A program made the position numbers and the translations under genes. Source: Fagopyrum homotropicum (lineage: Eukaryota > Streptophyta > Magnoliopsida > Caryophyllales > Polygonaceae). Taken from it: DNA of 64,000 nucleotides. Shown in pieces: positions 33,773-46,607 of this stretch (position 1 is its first letter; each line of letters starts with the position of its first letter). Location: positions 17,762,001 to 17,826,000 of the forward strand of contig BSWB01000008.1 in assembly GCA_033239125.1 (NCBI GenBank), in the 5' to 3' direction. Below the pieces are notes generated by a model, which saw nothing but the letters and a program-made list of their open reading frames with translations, was not told the DNA's origin and did not search any database.

Positions 33773-36770
33773 TGTAACGCCCCGTTAATTGGGCACGTTA
33801 TCGATATTTATTTTTTCCTACTTTTATCGATATTTTATTAGCTTGAGTTTCTTTTCATATTTCTAAAAGGATTTTTTTTGTCGTAAAATAGCCTTCTCGA
33901 GTATATTTATTTTTTTTGGTTAATTTCAAAAAAATAAATAAATAATAATGTAATTAAAAATCGGAAAAATGTTCTGCTTCGAAATCCCGTTCCGAATATT
34001 AAAACGAGTCTACCCTTGCATTGTTTTTTTTTTTTATTCTTCTTCTTTTGCCTCTCTCTTACTGCTGGTGAGGTCACTGAGTGACTGAGGTGCTGACTCC
34101 TCACCTTTTCCCCAGACCTGCTCCGACCCTTCGTTCTCACCCTCGCCCCTCTTTCTGTCTTGTCCCAACAGCCTAACGATACTCTATCTGCTCATCTCTT
34201 CCTATGCTCTCACCTATTCTTGTCTCCCTCTGTTTTCCTTCATCTCCCTCTTCCTCAGCGGCACACATGCTCCAGCCTTCGTCTCCCAGGCAAGCTTTTC
34301 GATCTCCTCTCTATTTGCAACCACCGGGGAGAACCTTGCCGGAGAAGCACCTGTCGACAACACCGGGCGAAGCCATCATTGTCTCACTCTTTCCTTTTTC
34401 TGCGGCCACCGCCTCCTGTGGATGCCGCCGTCGACCTTGCCGGACAGATTCTCCACCATCAACCGCCGTCTGCCTTGCCTCGCTTGGTCATTGAAGCGCC
34501 GCCAACACTCCCTCCTCAACAGGCGCCGTCTGGAGCAATTTCCCCCGCCCTTCTCCTCCAAGCTCGTTGGCAACCAGCATCTTACCCCTTCTCTCTGTTT
34601 TCGTCATCATTTGGTGCGAACGCCGGAGAAGTAAGCCGCCGCCGCCAACGAGGAAGAAGGTTGCTGCGCCGTGCTGGATCCCTGCCGAAGCCGCCGCCCC
34701 TGTGGAATACCCTTCCCAGCCGGAGCCACGCCGCCAGTGCAGCCCTCCTGCCTAGCTGTCGTCCTCGCCGCCGCCTGCTTCCCTTCTCTTTTCCAAGCAT
34801 CGTTTGAATCGAATGAGGAAGATGCTCTTTAGGGTTATATTTTAATCGCCCCCCCCCTCATTTATGGTATATTACAGTTTGGAACCCATCTTTTGTATTT
34901 ACATATTTGACCCAACATTTTGGAATTGAACTTTATGCCCCTGCTGGAATTTTATTACAGATTTGGCCCAGATTTTATTTTCAGAATATATCCCAAAGTT
35001 TATGGAACTTCATGAGTTGCCCATAAAATGTTTTTACGAGTTTTAACCTTGGATTTTATACACGAGTTTGATCTTGTATTTATGTATATTACGTATTGTG
35101 TCCTTGTTGGTTTATTTATGGAACTTGGCCCAATATTTAATTACATATTATGACCCATATTTTTGGAATGGTATTATTTGTCCCGGAAAGCGTTTTTGCG
35201 AGTTTTATCCTTATTTTAAAAGCGGTACTTCCCTTATATTTTATACCCTCGTTGGATTAATATCGAGATTATGACTCAAGGGTTTATTGCGGGTTTTTAG
35301 CGTTTGCTTTTTGAAAATGAGTTTACCTTAAAATAATATATCTTATATATTACGATCAAATTTAGCGTATTAGCTAAATTTGTGTAGCTTTGATTTTAGG
35401 TCCGAAAGCGCCCCGATAAAGGCCTAACGAGCCTAAGTTCGTCTTCCGTCTTTTGACGTCACGTGAGTACCCTCTCCCCCGAGCTTATGATCTTACTCGA
35501 TTTAGTTATGTTTAGTATTAGTATCATGCTAGGTTGGATCTAGTTTAACTTAGAGTGAATACCAAGTAGTGGTTTGAACTTTAGGTGAGTTTTGAGGATT
35601 TAATAGTGTTTGATGGTTTGGTGTTGATTATAAGTTTGAGGTGGTATAGCGATCTAGTGAGGTTGTAATAAGGATTCGAGTATATGGTTTGATCTTGTGA
35701 GAATCTTTACGCTCGAAGTTGGGGTTGTATGAACTTGTGAGATCGTGAGGACTAGGAGGTTGTTATCCTAGCATGGTTATGGTTTATGATCTTGCGAGAT
35801 CATTGGGACTAGAAGTCTAAGGACTTCTAGCATATGAGAGAGTTGTTGATCGTGTGCCTTTTGACAGGCGTGGAGTGTCTTCCTACGGGAAGTTGAGAGC
35901 GATGGTTAGCGGGATTATCTTTGGGACGAGGTAAGTCTCCGGACTTACTTAGCTCGTATTTTCTGTATTAGTTTCAATGCGTGTTTGGTGGTGTGTGTTT
36001 ATTGTTTATGTGCGTGTTTATTGCTTATGTTATAACATCTAAACCGGTAATAGGACCACCGACTTTATATGTTTATATTTGGCCCAAGTGTATGATAACG
36101 GGCGGTGACCGCTATGTCCGGTCCAAAATGGGGATGACTGGGAGGTGCCTTGCGACCAGTCCATCGGGTGATGCTGATCCGCATCAAGTACAAACCCGTG
36201 TGGTGAAAGGGGACAAGGGCGAGATCTTTAAGATTCTCGTGTCACAAAAGAAGTGAATTAGAACGGGATATGACCTAATAATAAAAAGATAATAAACCGG
36301 ATTGTGTATTTTGGAACATGTTGTGTGTTTATGATGCCTTATGTGTGTGTGTGTGTGCCAATACCATGATTCTAATGCCTTGAATGCTAGCTAACGGTTT
36401 TATACCGATATTGTTGTAGATTGCATTGCAGGTTAGGAATGCGGCCGAGAGATCCGGAAGAGTGGGCAGCCGGGGTTCCGTACATTTTAGGAGTGAGTTT
36501 GGGTTAGAGTCGGGTTGTATTTTATTCTTTGTTTATTATGTTGGTATGCCGCGTGTATGGCGTTTTGGTCTTTGATGTTGTTTATCGGCTGAAGTCCGTT
36601 GTTTGTTTTCTTTTGGGTTTTCATATCATTGCATTAAAATGAATTTTGGTTTTGCCTTTATTTGTGTCTTGTTGTAAGATCTAGTGAAATTGTTGTCAGG
36701 CTAAGGGTCGGGACCCATTGTGAGGTCCCAACCCGTAGCATCCCGAGTCCCGCGGATTCGGGGTGTTACA
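33773..36770 (+). repeat. E2 5' LTR
   Basis: Starts TGTAACGCCCCG and ends CGGGGTGTTACA. It contains a GC-rich, pyrimidine-rich stretch (34030-34800) that is translatable but without a start or family match. Its core near 36090-36250 (gtatgataacgggcgg ... ctcgtgtcac) is shared with the E1 and E3 LTRs. Confidence 0.9.
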
Positions 36771-36774
36771 AAAG

Positions 36775-36792
36775 TGGTATCAGAGGCAGGTT
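36775..36792 (+). other. E2 primer binding site
   Basis: TGGTATCAGAGGCAGGTT, four bases after the LTR, complementary to initiator tRNA-Met except for one position. Confidence 0.85.
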
Positions 36793-39700
36793 GACAACAA
36801 TGGCACTCGCAATCTTCTAAAGGCCGAATGAGGAATAAACAGAACCCACACGGATTCTGACTTTTCGTTTTCAAAATCACATGCATGAGTCGGGGTAGAA
36901 TGTACGGACCACCACTTCTTCCGCGGATCTCGGCAGCTTAGTTTATTGGATTTGTATATATATATATGTAGATATGTAGGTATGTATAATATATGTGGAT
37001 TGTAGTTGCATAATGACTTGATTTATATGTATAGTGAATATATGTGGACTATAGTACATGTTTGGACCTTTTATTGTTGTATTGGATTTCTGGATGTGTT
37101 ATATTATGGTAGTAATGTGAACATAGGATTTATATAGTCTTATATACGGACTCTTATTATATAGTAGCATATGAAGATGTAGGACCTTATAGAAAAGATG
37201 ATAGTAAGATATCATCACCTTTAGGACGATATTGTTGGTATAGGATAACGTTCATACGAGGAGGAATAAGCTTAAGTATCGTGTTTGAGCGTTATGTTCG
37301 GATGAATACCATGGCGTTTCTCGCATTCCTATAAAAGGATGTCGAAAAGGAGGATTAGAGATTACATAAACGAAGGATGAACAAGTGGGAGGAAAAGTCG
37401 AGACAACTTAAGAGGAATCAAGATAGAAGCGATACAAGAAAAGGGAGCAACATTAAAATGTAGAAGCGGTTCTAAAGACGCCATGATCGAACGATGACGA
37501 GACCAATGGAGATAACGAACTTAAGTTCTTCAAGAAGACGCGTGGACAACTTAGATGCGAATCGAGAAGGAGATGGATACATTCTAACAAGATTAAAGGT
37601 GGTATTTCATGAAGATGTGAAGCTTTCCTTAAACGCTCCTAAGCATTGGAGTCAAGACGAGAAGAGTGATCTAAACATTTGCTAAAGATTCAAGATACCG
37701 TAAGTTAAGTCTACGAGTTACAAAAAAATAATTTCAACATTACTAGAGTTATGAGAAGAAGAAGAGGATGGTGGGGATCCACGTGGAGTTGACCGGTTTC
37801 AATTATGATGATAAGACTAAGAGACGTCAAGAAGGAGGAAGTGTGTATAATGATGACCCCAAGAAGATGAAAGACGAAACAGAGAGCTTTGATCGAGATA
37901 CTAAAGATACCAACCAAGAGGAACGTGAGTGTATGCTAATTAAGGTCAGAATATTTGGAAGGGTGCACTTGAAAGACATCAAGGAAGAGTAGTTAAGCTT
38001 ATGAAGGTGAGTTATAAGGCGTGCGAAGCCTAGAAAAGTATGGTTACCTTATGGAAGAGGAAGAAAGCATGGAACGGGGAAATAACTAACTGAGCTTAAG
38101 GTAAAGTACCCCGAGGAGGGTAGCCTTCATGAGAAGGTAACATGAGAAGCGTAGTAGAATAATAAGTCGTTGACTTCGGAGAAGGTCAAATACCAGTTAA
38201 GCGGGGGCAACTAAGAACGCACATGTTCGAGTGTCTATTGGTGAGTGTAGAGGGGATAAGTAAACAATATTTGGGCATTAAGAGTATCGACAAAAAGAGT
38301 TTAAAGTATTCGCGGTGGACCAATGTCAATGGTATGGAAGTACGTCAAGAGAGCGCTTTTGTTTTAAATCAAATAATGCAGAACGAGTTCAAGCAAGTAC
38401 TTATAACAAGACTTTCGAGGAGGAGATTGTAACAATCTTATGCGACCTTCTTAGGTCATGGGATTGGCATAGGGGGGGATGACACGGATCAGAATTTTTA
38501 AAGTTTGATTAAGGATAAGAGAACTAGAAGAAACAAGAAGAAAGTGAGGCTTCTATTGTTGTCGTGTGTAAAGGGGATGCATGGTATGTTTGATCTAATG
38601 AAATGATGGTATGTTTTTGCGAGTAAAAGCTGAGTCAAATATTTCAGACTCACACAAAAGAGTCATGGTGGCTATGGCGTGAAAGAGAGGACCTAGATTA
38701 GGGCAATGCTGCAAGCTTAGAGTTATGATGTTAGTACTTGGAGATGTGATGAGTTTGATATTTTAGTGGTTTTGGATGGGGAGTTTCTTCTAGCATTTTC
38801 CACAAGGCATACCGGTACAATTGTAAAGTTGTTCATGGAATACCGAGAGATGCATAAGGTGACCAACAAGAGTAAGAGAAGATCGAAGTTTTGAAGTTTG
38901 ATATCGACAAGAGATGTACGAGAAGTATGTGAAAGATTGAGGTTAGAACCTCTACGGTCGGATTGGCATTTTGTTATAAGGCATGATTAAGTCTTGTAGT
39001 TAGGGCCTTCGTAACTGAACATATGTGCGAGAACAAGAAATATTATTATCGTCGTTCCTTCGAAGTGAAAAGGGAGATTAAATTGAAGTATTCATTAACC
39101 AACGCTTCAAGAGTTAGAAGACTCGAGCAAGTCTCTCGAGTTCAGGAGATGAAGGATCTTTGAAAGAGGATGGTCGACATTGTAGCTAAAGATAGAACAA
39201 TTTAAGAGTCGAAAGGATGTCACTTCAATAGATCGGGGTAGATCAATTATGTCATGACCATTTGTAAAGTGATAAGGATGTGTCGGTTATTACGATATGT
39301 GACGGGAAGAGAAAAGATGGAACTTGAGATATCACGGATTCCAATATATCGGAATGTGGATTTTGCCACTAAGGTTGATCTTGGAGCAACTCCAATGTCC
39401 AATGCGTCGTATAGGATGACTTGTGAAGATGCGTGAGTCGAAGAAGCATTTGACGATCAGTTGCAATAACTTGTTTATAAAGGTTCATTAGAACCAATGC
39501 ACTGCCAAAGAGAACACCAGACGTTATCTTGAACTCTTGATTTGAAGTTCATATGGGAATATATCTTAAACTCTTGATTTGAAGTTGTTATGGAAAACAC
39601 CAATTTGCAAAAAGAGAGGTTGTTATCTTCGTTTGTACATCGATTATAATGAGCCGAGCAAGATAACAATGAAGAACCAAGTATCCCTCACCACGGATAA

Positions 39701-41052
39701 AGGATCTACCCGACTGGTTGCAAAGGTCGGTAGTCTCTTCTAAGTATGTTTTAAGGTCTGATTGCCACCAATTGAGAATTCGAGATTGAATTTTGTAAAT
39801 ACGGCATTCTAGACAAACCATGGCCACTAGAAGTTGTAGCGATTCCTTATGGGCTTACTAGTGCCCGAATAAGATATTTTGGTCTACTCTCGAAGAAGGG
39901 AGAACTTGTATGACCAGTTGTCTCGGGATGACAACCCCCGAAGGATATGAAGAAATTACAGTTTTCTTGGATGTGTGGTCATTACCGGATTTGTGGAGGG
40001 ATTCTCCCAAAGTAACACCATATAAAGCTAGCCTATTCTGGAAGACAAAAAGGTTTTGAGTGGGACAAAAATTGACAATGAAGTGGTTGAGAGTTAAGTG
40101 GAGATTCATTGGTGCAACTGTTTTGATTTACCTTGAGGTATTATGGGTTTTAAATGTACAAGTGATTCTTCAAGACAATGTCTTGATTGAGTATTGAGGA
40201 ACGATGTAAGAGTAATAGTACAAGTGATTCTTCAAGACAATGAAGTGGTTGAGAGTTAAGAGGAGATTCATTGGTGCAACTGTTTTGATTTACCTTGAGG
40301 TATTATGGGTTTAATTGTACAAGTGATTCTTCAAGACAATATCTTGAGTGAGTATTGAGGAACGATGTAAGAGTAATAGCATATGTGTCTCGCTAGTAGA
40401 AGCGGGGTGACGTAAGGTACTTTTGTCATTTCTTGGAACTTGCAACAAGAATTACAACATCAAAGTTGGTTTGACAAGAACCAAACCCAAATGTGTAATT
40501 GGAAATCCGATCTTCTTTCTTAGAGACAATAAAAGAGAAACATAATAGAAATGCTGCATTGAGAAAGACAAAGAAAGAAGTTGAGTTTCCGATACATCGG
40601 ACCTTTTCGAGATTTTAGCAAGAGTTGGAAAAATCGTTTACCGGTTGGTCTGGACGTGGAGAGTAGAGGGTGTTCACCCGGTGTTACAGGTGTATCAATC
40701 GAGAGAGTACATGCATGACTCGAGACATGTTGTCAGTCAGGATGATCTAGTGGTAAATGAGGAACCGATGAGGCTAACTGGAAGACGGAGGATAGTACAT
40801 TTGGATGAGTTTTACGCTAAGCTAGTAGTATCGATAATATCGACGGGTTATACCTAGTTCTTCTCTTAAGTTAGTTGAGTTATGTGTGTGTGATGTTATT
40901 TTTAGTTTGTGTTGTGTGTGGGATGTGCTATATGACCTGATTTATCTTGTGATGGTAGTTTGAGTAGATAATGTGTTTAGATTAGAAGGTTTAAGCCTTC
41001 TTAGTTTGAGAGTTCATACCTCGGCCTTATGGACGAAAAGTTCGACGCATAG
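36793..41052 (+). pseudogene. E2 internal region with shredded gag-pol remnants
   Basis: No frame longer than about 80 codons. Recognisable pieces: near 39340-39480 a degraded RT entry (YRNVDFATKVDLGATPMS, then SYRMT and KGSLEP); near 40665-40760 the integrase tail (EGVHPVLQVYQSREYMHD, RHVVSQDDLVV). These sit in the right order and orientation. Decay here is far beyond that of the LTRs, so the internal region was already non-coding when the element last moved. Confidence 0.75.
40081..40380 (+). repeat. 162-bp tandem duplication inside E2
   Basis: Bases 40081-40218 recur at 40243-40380 with a few changes (shared 'gagattcattggtgcaact', 'gaacgatgtaagagtaata'). Confidence 0.85.
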
Positions 41053-41090
41053 CAAGTTTCGGGACGAAACTTGTTTTTAGTGGGATCTAA
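41053..41090 (+). other. E2 pre-LTR palindrome and polypurine tract
   Basis: CAAGTTTCG-gga-CGAAACTTG at 41053-41073, followed by AGTGGGATCTAA directly before the 3' LTR. Confidence 0.75.
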
Positions 41091-44087
41091 TGTAACGCCC
41101 CGTTAATTGGGCACGTTATCGATATTTATTTTTTCCTACTTTTATCGATATTTTATTAGCTTGAGTTTCTTTTCATATTTCTAAAAGGATTTTTTTTGTC
41201 GTAAAATAGCCTTCTCGAGTATATTTATTTTTTTGGTTAATTTCAAAAAAATAAATAAATAATAATGTAATTAAAAATCGGAAAAATGTTCTGCTTCGAA
41301 ATCCCGTTCCGAATATTAAAACGAGTCTACCCTTGCATTGTTTTTTTTTTTTATTCTTCTTCTTTTGCCTCTCTCTTACTGCTGGTGAGGTCACTGAGTG
41401 ACTGAGGTGCTGACTCCTCACCTTTTCCCCAGACCTGCTCCGACCCTTCGTTCTCACCCTCGCCCCTCTTTCTGTCTTATCCCAACAGCCTAACGATACT
41501 CTATCTGCTCATCTCTTCCTATGCTCTCACCTATTCTTGTCTCCCTCTGTTTTCCTTCATCTCCCTCTTCCTCAGCGGCACACATGCTCCAGCCTTCGTC
41601 TCCCAGGCAAGCTTTTCGATCTCCTCTCTATTTGCAACCATCGGGGAGAACCTTGCCGGAGAAGCACCTGTCGACAACACCGGGCGAAGCCATCATTGTC
41701 TCACTCTTTCCTTTTTCTGCGGCCACCGCCTCCTGTGGATGCCGCCGTCGACCTTGCCGGACAGATTCTCCACCATCAACCGCCGTCTGCCTTGCCTCGC
41801 TTGGTCATTGAAGCGCCGCCAACACTCCCTCTTCAACAGGCGCCGTCTGGAGCAATTTCCCCCGCCCTTCTCCTCCAAGCTCGTTGGCAACCAGCATCTT
41901 ACCCCTTCTCTCTGTTTTCGTCATCATTTGGTGCGAACGCCGGAGAAGTAAGCCGCCGCCGCCAACGAGGAAGAAGGTTGCTGCGCCGTGCTGGATCCCT
42001 GCCGAAGCCGCCGCCCCTGTGGAATACCCTTCCCAGCCGGAGCCACGCCGCCAGTGCAGCCCTCCTGCCTAGCTGTCGTCCTCGCCGCCGCCTGCTTCCC
42101 TTCTCTTTTCCAAGCATCGTTTGAATCGAATGAGGAAGATGCTCTTTAGGGTTATATTTTAATCGCCCCCCCCCTCATTTATGGTATATTACAGTTTGGA
42201 ACCCATCTTTTGTATTTACATATTTGACCCAACATTTTGGAATTGAACTTTATGCCCCTGCTGGAATTTTATTACAGATTTGGCCCAGATTTTATTTTCA
42301 GAATATATCCCAAAGTTTATGGAACTTCATGAGTTGCCCATAAAATGTTTTTACGAGTTTTAACCTTGGATTTTATACACGAGTTTGATCTTGTATTTAT
42401 GTATATTACGTATTGTGTCCTTGTTGGTTTATTTATGGAACTTGGCCCAATATTTAATTACATATTATGACCCATATTTTTGGAATGGTATTATTTGTCC
42501 CGGAAAGCGTTTTTGCGAGTTTTATCCTTATTTTAAAAGCGGTACTTCCCTTATATTTTATACCCTCGTTGGATTAATATCGAGATTATGACTCAAGGGT
42601 TTATTGCGGGTTTTTAGCGTTTGCTTTTTGAAAATGAGTTTACCTTAAAATAATATATCTTATATATTACGATCAAATTTAGCGTATTAGCTAAATTTGT
42701 GTAGCTTTGATTTTAGGTCCGAAAGCGCCCCGATAAAGGCCTAACGAGCCTAAGTTCGTCTTCCGTCTTTTGACGTCACGTGAGTACCCTCTCCCCCGAG
42801 CTTATGATCTTACTCGATTTAGTTATGTTTAGTATTAGTATCATGCTAGGTTGGATCTAGTTTAACTTAGAGTGAATACCAAGTAGTGGTTTGAACTTTA
42901 GGTGAGTTTTGAGGATTTAATAGTGTTTGATGGTTTGGTGTTGATTATAAGTTTGAGGTGGTATAGCGATCTAGTGAGGTTGTAATAAGGATTCGAGTAT
43001 ATGGTTTGATCTTGTGAGAATCTTTACGCTCGAAGTTGGGGTTGTATGAACTTGTGAGATCGTGAGGACTAGGAGGTTGTTATCCTAGCATGGTTATGGT
43101 TTATGATCTTGCGAGATCATTGGGACTAGAAGTCTAAGGACTTCTAGCATATGAGAGAGTTGTTGATCGTGTGCCTTTTGACAGGCGTGGAGTGTCTTCC
43201 TACGGGAAGTTGAGAGCGATGGTTAGCGGGATTATCTTTGGGACGAGGTAAGTCTCCGGACTTACTTAGCTCGTATTTTCTGTATTAGTTTCAATGCGTG
43301 TTTGGTGGTGTGTGTTTATTGTTTATGTGCGTGTTTATTGCTTATGTTATAACATCTAAACCGGTAATAGGACCACCGACTTTATATGTTTATATTTGGC
43401 CCAAGTGTATGATAACGGGCGGTGACCGCTATGTCCGGTCCAAAATGGGGATGACTGGGAGGTGCCTTGCGACCAGTCCATCGGGTGATGCTGATCCGCA
43501 TCAAGTACAAACCCGTGTGGTGAAAGGGGACAAGGGCGAGATCTTTAAGATTCTCGTGTCACAAAAGAAGTGAATTAGAACGGGATATGACCTAATAATA
43601 AAAAGATAATAAACCGGATTGTGTATTTTGGAACATGTTGTGTGTTTATGATGCCTTATGTGTGTGTGTGTGTGCCAATACCATGATTCTAATGCCTTGA
43701 ATGCTAGCTAACGGTTTTATACCGATATTGTTGTAGATTGCATTGCAGGTTAGGAATGCGGCCGAGAGATCCGGAAGAGTGGGCAGCCGGGGTTCCGTAC
43801 ATTTTAGGAGTGAGTTTGGGTTAGAGTCGGGTTGTATTTTATTCTTTGTTTATTATGTTGGTATGCCGCGTGTATGGCGTTTTGGTCTTTGATGTTGTTT
43901 ATCGGCTGAAGTCCGTTGTTTGTTTTCTTTTGGGTTTTCATATCATTGCATTAAAATGAATTTTGGTTTTGCCTTTATTTGTGTCTTGTTGTAAGATCTA
44001 GTGAAATTGTTGTCAGGCTAAGGGTCGGGACCCATTGTGAGGTCCCAACCCGTAGCATCCCGAGTCCCGCGGATTCGGGGTGTTACA
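41091..44087 (+). repeat. E2 3' LTR
   Basis: Nearly identical to 33773-36770; TG..CA ends; followed by attcc. Confidence 0.92.
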
Positions 44088-44189
44088 ATTCCTTTGTTTG
44101 TTTACCCAAGATCATAAGTATAGGTAATAAAAGTTTATCCTTTATTGAGGTTTGAGTGTGCTTTCATTCCATCTTTGTGAGTTAGTCTG

Positions 44190-44335
44190 AGACTTACCCG
44201 GTAAAGGTTGATTCTATTCCCTTAGGTGGTGTGTTGGTTTGAGGTTATAGTTCTTTTCCTTAATTCCTTGAGACTTACACGGTGATAGGTTCTTTGGCTT
44301 GGGACTGTGAGTAGTGAGACTTACCCGGTGATCTA
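44190..44335 (+). repeat. Dispersed GAGACTTACCCGGT motifs in the Tat/Athila-like LTR
   Basis: Copies near 44189, 44269 (one change) and 44315; a fourth lies at about 33753, before the E2 insertion. Regular reuse of a 14-bp word suggests an old minisatellite or a repeated binding site. Confidence 0.6.
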
Positions 44336-44728
44336 TTCCACTTTAATAACACCTTCCTTTGCAAAAATCTCAACTTTGTCCACTTATCTTTAGATCTTGA
44401 GTTGGAACCACAACTAGATGCTTTAATCCCTAAAATTGCATATTTTCTTAATTGACTATATTATCATCTTTGATTGCTTTAATTGTTTTTGTGGTTAGTT
44501 GCAATATAGACAACCTATACTTGCTTTGTTTCACCTAAGTCCCTGAGATCGACACCCCGGAATTTCTTGCTTTTACTACGATTGACTCGTACACTGCGGG
44601 TTCGCATCCTTGTTTTTAGCAAACGTCTTGGGTTATAAATTTAAAGCTTGCACACACCATTTGGAGCGAACAATTACTATTACTGAATTTTTTTTATTTT
44701 TTATTTTTATTATTATTTTTTGAATAAA

Positions 44729-45305
44729 TTTCTGGTATGAAATTTTTCATACCAGAAATTTTTCATACCATAATTTTTCATATCAGAATTTCACATACTA
44801 GAATTTTACATACCGGATTTTTTTTACATATCAGAATTTTTCACATACCAGAATTTTACATACCAGAATTTTTTTAGTATTGCTGCTAGTACCAGAAATT
44901 ATCATACCAGAATTTCTCATACCAAAATTTTTTTCATACCAAAATTTTTCACATATCAGAATTTTTCACATACTAAAATTTTCATATACCAAAATTTTCA
45001 CATATCAGAATTTTTCACATACCAGATTTTTTCACTTACCAGAATTTTCACATACCATAATTTTACATACTAGAATTTTTGTATACCAAAAGTTTCATAC
45101 ATACCATAAATTATCATAAAATTTATGTCATACTTCCCATGTTGAATATGTATTACTGCTAGTACCAGAAATTATCATGATTTTTTTTTTGTTTTTTGTT
45201 CCTTTTTTTATTTTTTATAATTTTCTGGTATAAAAAATTCATACCAGAAACACATACCATATTTTTTTTTGTTTTCTTTTTATCTTTTTATCTTTTTATC
45301 TTTAC
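44729..45305. repeat. CATACC array in element B
   Basis: More than 20 units around CATACCAGAATTTT with variants CATATCAGAATTTTTCA and CATACCAAAATTTTTC. It contains a few opposite-oriented TTCTGGTATGAAA units at its edges. Confidence 0.88.
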
Positions 45306-46460
45306 ATACCGGAATTTACAATAAAATTATTCTCATTTTCAAGACGAGATTGATCTCCGAAAAACCTCCATTGACACTGTATAGTATTGCCTTGGTATAT
45401 ACAAGCTTATGCATTGACGTAGTTAGGGTATATACAAGCTTATGCATCGGCGTAGTTGCTTACTGGAATTCCATGATGAACATCCATCCCAACCTGTTAT
45501 TAACCAGATTCAAGCTATGTTAAAAGTTAACTTGGTCACCGTTCAAAGCACATTACACATACACAACAATATTTTCCACAACAAAGGAGCCCCAAACACA
45601 CGGTGCAAGACGAAAGGTTCAAGCCTCACTTGATAAAGCGACAGAAAACCAGTCTGCCACTGTTGACTGAATCTCAGGTTGAAAATCTAAAGACAAAGCC
45701 AGTGGAGTTACCATAACCTGTCAAAACCAGAACGTGGATTTAGTTAAGGATATGAACAAAGAATGAAAGAAATATGAACATCAATTTATTCATAAATGAT
45801 ATGGACAGAGAATGAATGAAATATGAAGAATGAATGAATTCAACCTCTCCAGCCATCGTTGCTTCCTTGGGTCGTCGCCTTGTGTCAACATGTCATTACA
45901 CATACAATTGAGCCTTAAGAAATCATTTGCTCTTGTTGGAGAGGCTGAAGCGATGGTTGGAGAAGTTGCAATAGCCAAAAACTGATACTTCTAGTAATGA
46001 ATTCATTCCGGCGACCATAGCTCGCGTCCATGGTTGCTAGAGAAATTGCAATCGCCGAGCTCAATTGGACGATCTAGTTTTCGCCGAGCTCAATTGGACG
46101 ATGTAATGACATACAATTAGATCTGATTTGTAATTGACTATGTAAACTGGAATCGATGAATTGTATGTGTAATGACATACAATTACACATACAATTACAC
46201 ATACAATTGAGCCTCAGCAAGTAAACGATCAAATGCAAGTCTAGATTTAGATCTAGTTTTCGGCGATTGCACTAGGTTTAAATTCTGATGTCCATGGTTG
46301 CCAAAGAAGTTGCAATCGCCGAGCTCGCCGCTGCCATGGTCGCCGGACTTAAATCTCTCCACCACCGTCCCCACCGCAATAGTGTCTGAGGTTTCATTTC
46401 TCCGTTGCTCTCGCTCTTTTGATCTTGGAAACTTCATGGTTTTTGTTGTTGTTGGTAACT
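45306..46460. other. Interior of element B, unidentified gene-like segments
   Basis: A 32-bp tandem duplication lies at about 45397-45458 (tatacaagcttatgcat). At 45470-45640 a plus frame reads LEFHDEHPSQPVINQIQ, without recognised family. A minus-strand frame at 46195-46437 starts MKFPRSKEREQRRN. Another short duplication (cgccgagctcaattggacga) lies at 46052-46104, and repeated acatacaattacac at 46160-46208. These look like pieces of captured genes, but I could not name them. Confidence 0.35.
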
Positions 46461-46607
46461 TTGAGTCGGCTTAGAAGGAGGATGGAATTAGGTTTGCACA
46501 GTAAATAATTAAGTTGGGGTATATTTACTTAAATAAAATAGCAAAAGGCCTACTTACTAAACTTAAAACTAAAAAAAGCCTATTAACCAAATTAGCCCAT
46601 TTTTATT

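Larger units (their letters stand above)
33773..44087 (+). mobile_element. E2: young, non-autonomous Tekay-derived LTR element
   Basis: LTRs 33773-36770 and 41091-44087 (about 2998 and 2997 bp) are flanked by attcc at 33768-33772 and 44088-44092. By eye I saw only about three substitutions and one T-tract length change between the LTRs, so the insertion is recent. The 4.3 kb internal region has no intact gag or pol, only scattered remnants of pol, so it must have been mobilised in trans. Confidence 0.9.
32595..44672 (+). mobile_element. Tat/Athila-like solo LTR, split by E2
   Basis: The LTR starts TGATAGCATGAATT and ends GAGCGAACA, flanked by attac at 32590-32594 and 44673-44677. Its two parts (32595-33772 and 44093-44672) total about 1.76 kb. 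Near the end it carries 'gatcgacaccccgg' and 'gactcgtacactgcgggtt', phrases I know from non-chromovirus Ty3/gypsy LTRs of the Athila/Tat group. No internal domain remains. It has repeated GAGACTTACCCGGT motifs and repeated (C)TCGACCGAGG motifs. Confidence 0.72.
32434..46598. mobile_element. Element B: Pack-MULE-like, with 9-bp target duplication
   Basis: Left end GGGAGAATTTGAC; right end in reverse complement GGGCTAATTTGGTT. The flanks atttttatt at 32425-32433 and 46599-46607 match perfectly over 9 bp, the hallmark of MULEs. Without the nested LTR elements it is about 2.1 kb: a 160-bp terminal arm and CATACC array on the left, about 1.1 kb of interior, and a plain right arm. The left arm aligns with 53174 onward of element D. 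Confidence 0.78.

Noticed and set aside
34160..34807. 215-codon open frame in the E2 LTR, repeated in the other LTR
   Set aside because: It has no ATG start, is Ser/Pro/Arg-rich, matches no family, and exists twice only because the LTR does. GC-rich leader-like sequence explains it.
44880..45119. Open frames of repeated YQNFSH type in the CATACC arrays
   Set aside because: They are translations of the short repeat; length and phase follow the array, with no independent coding signal.
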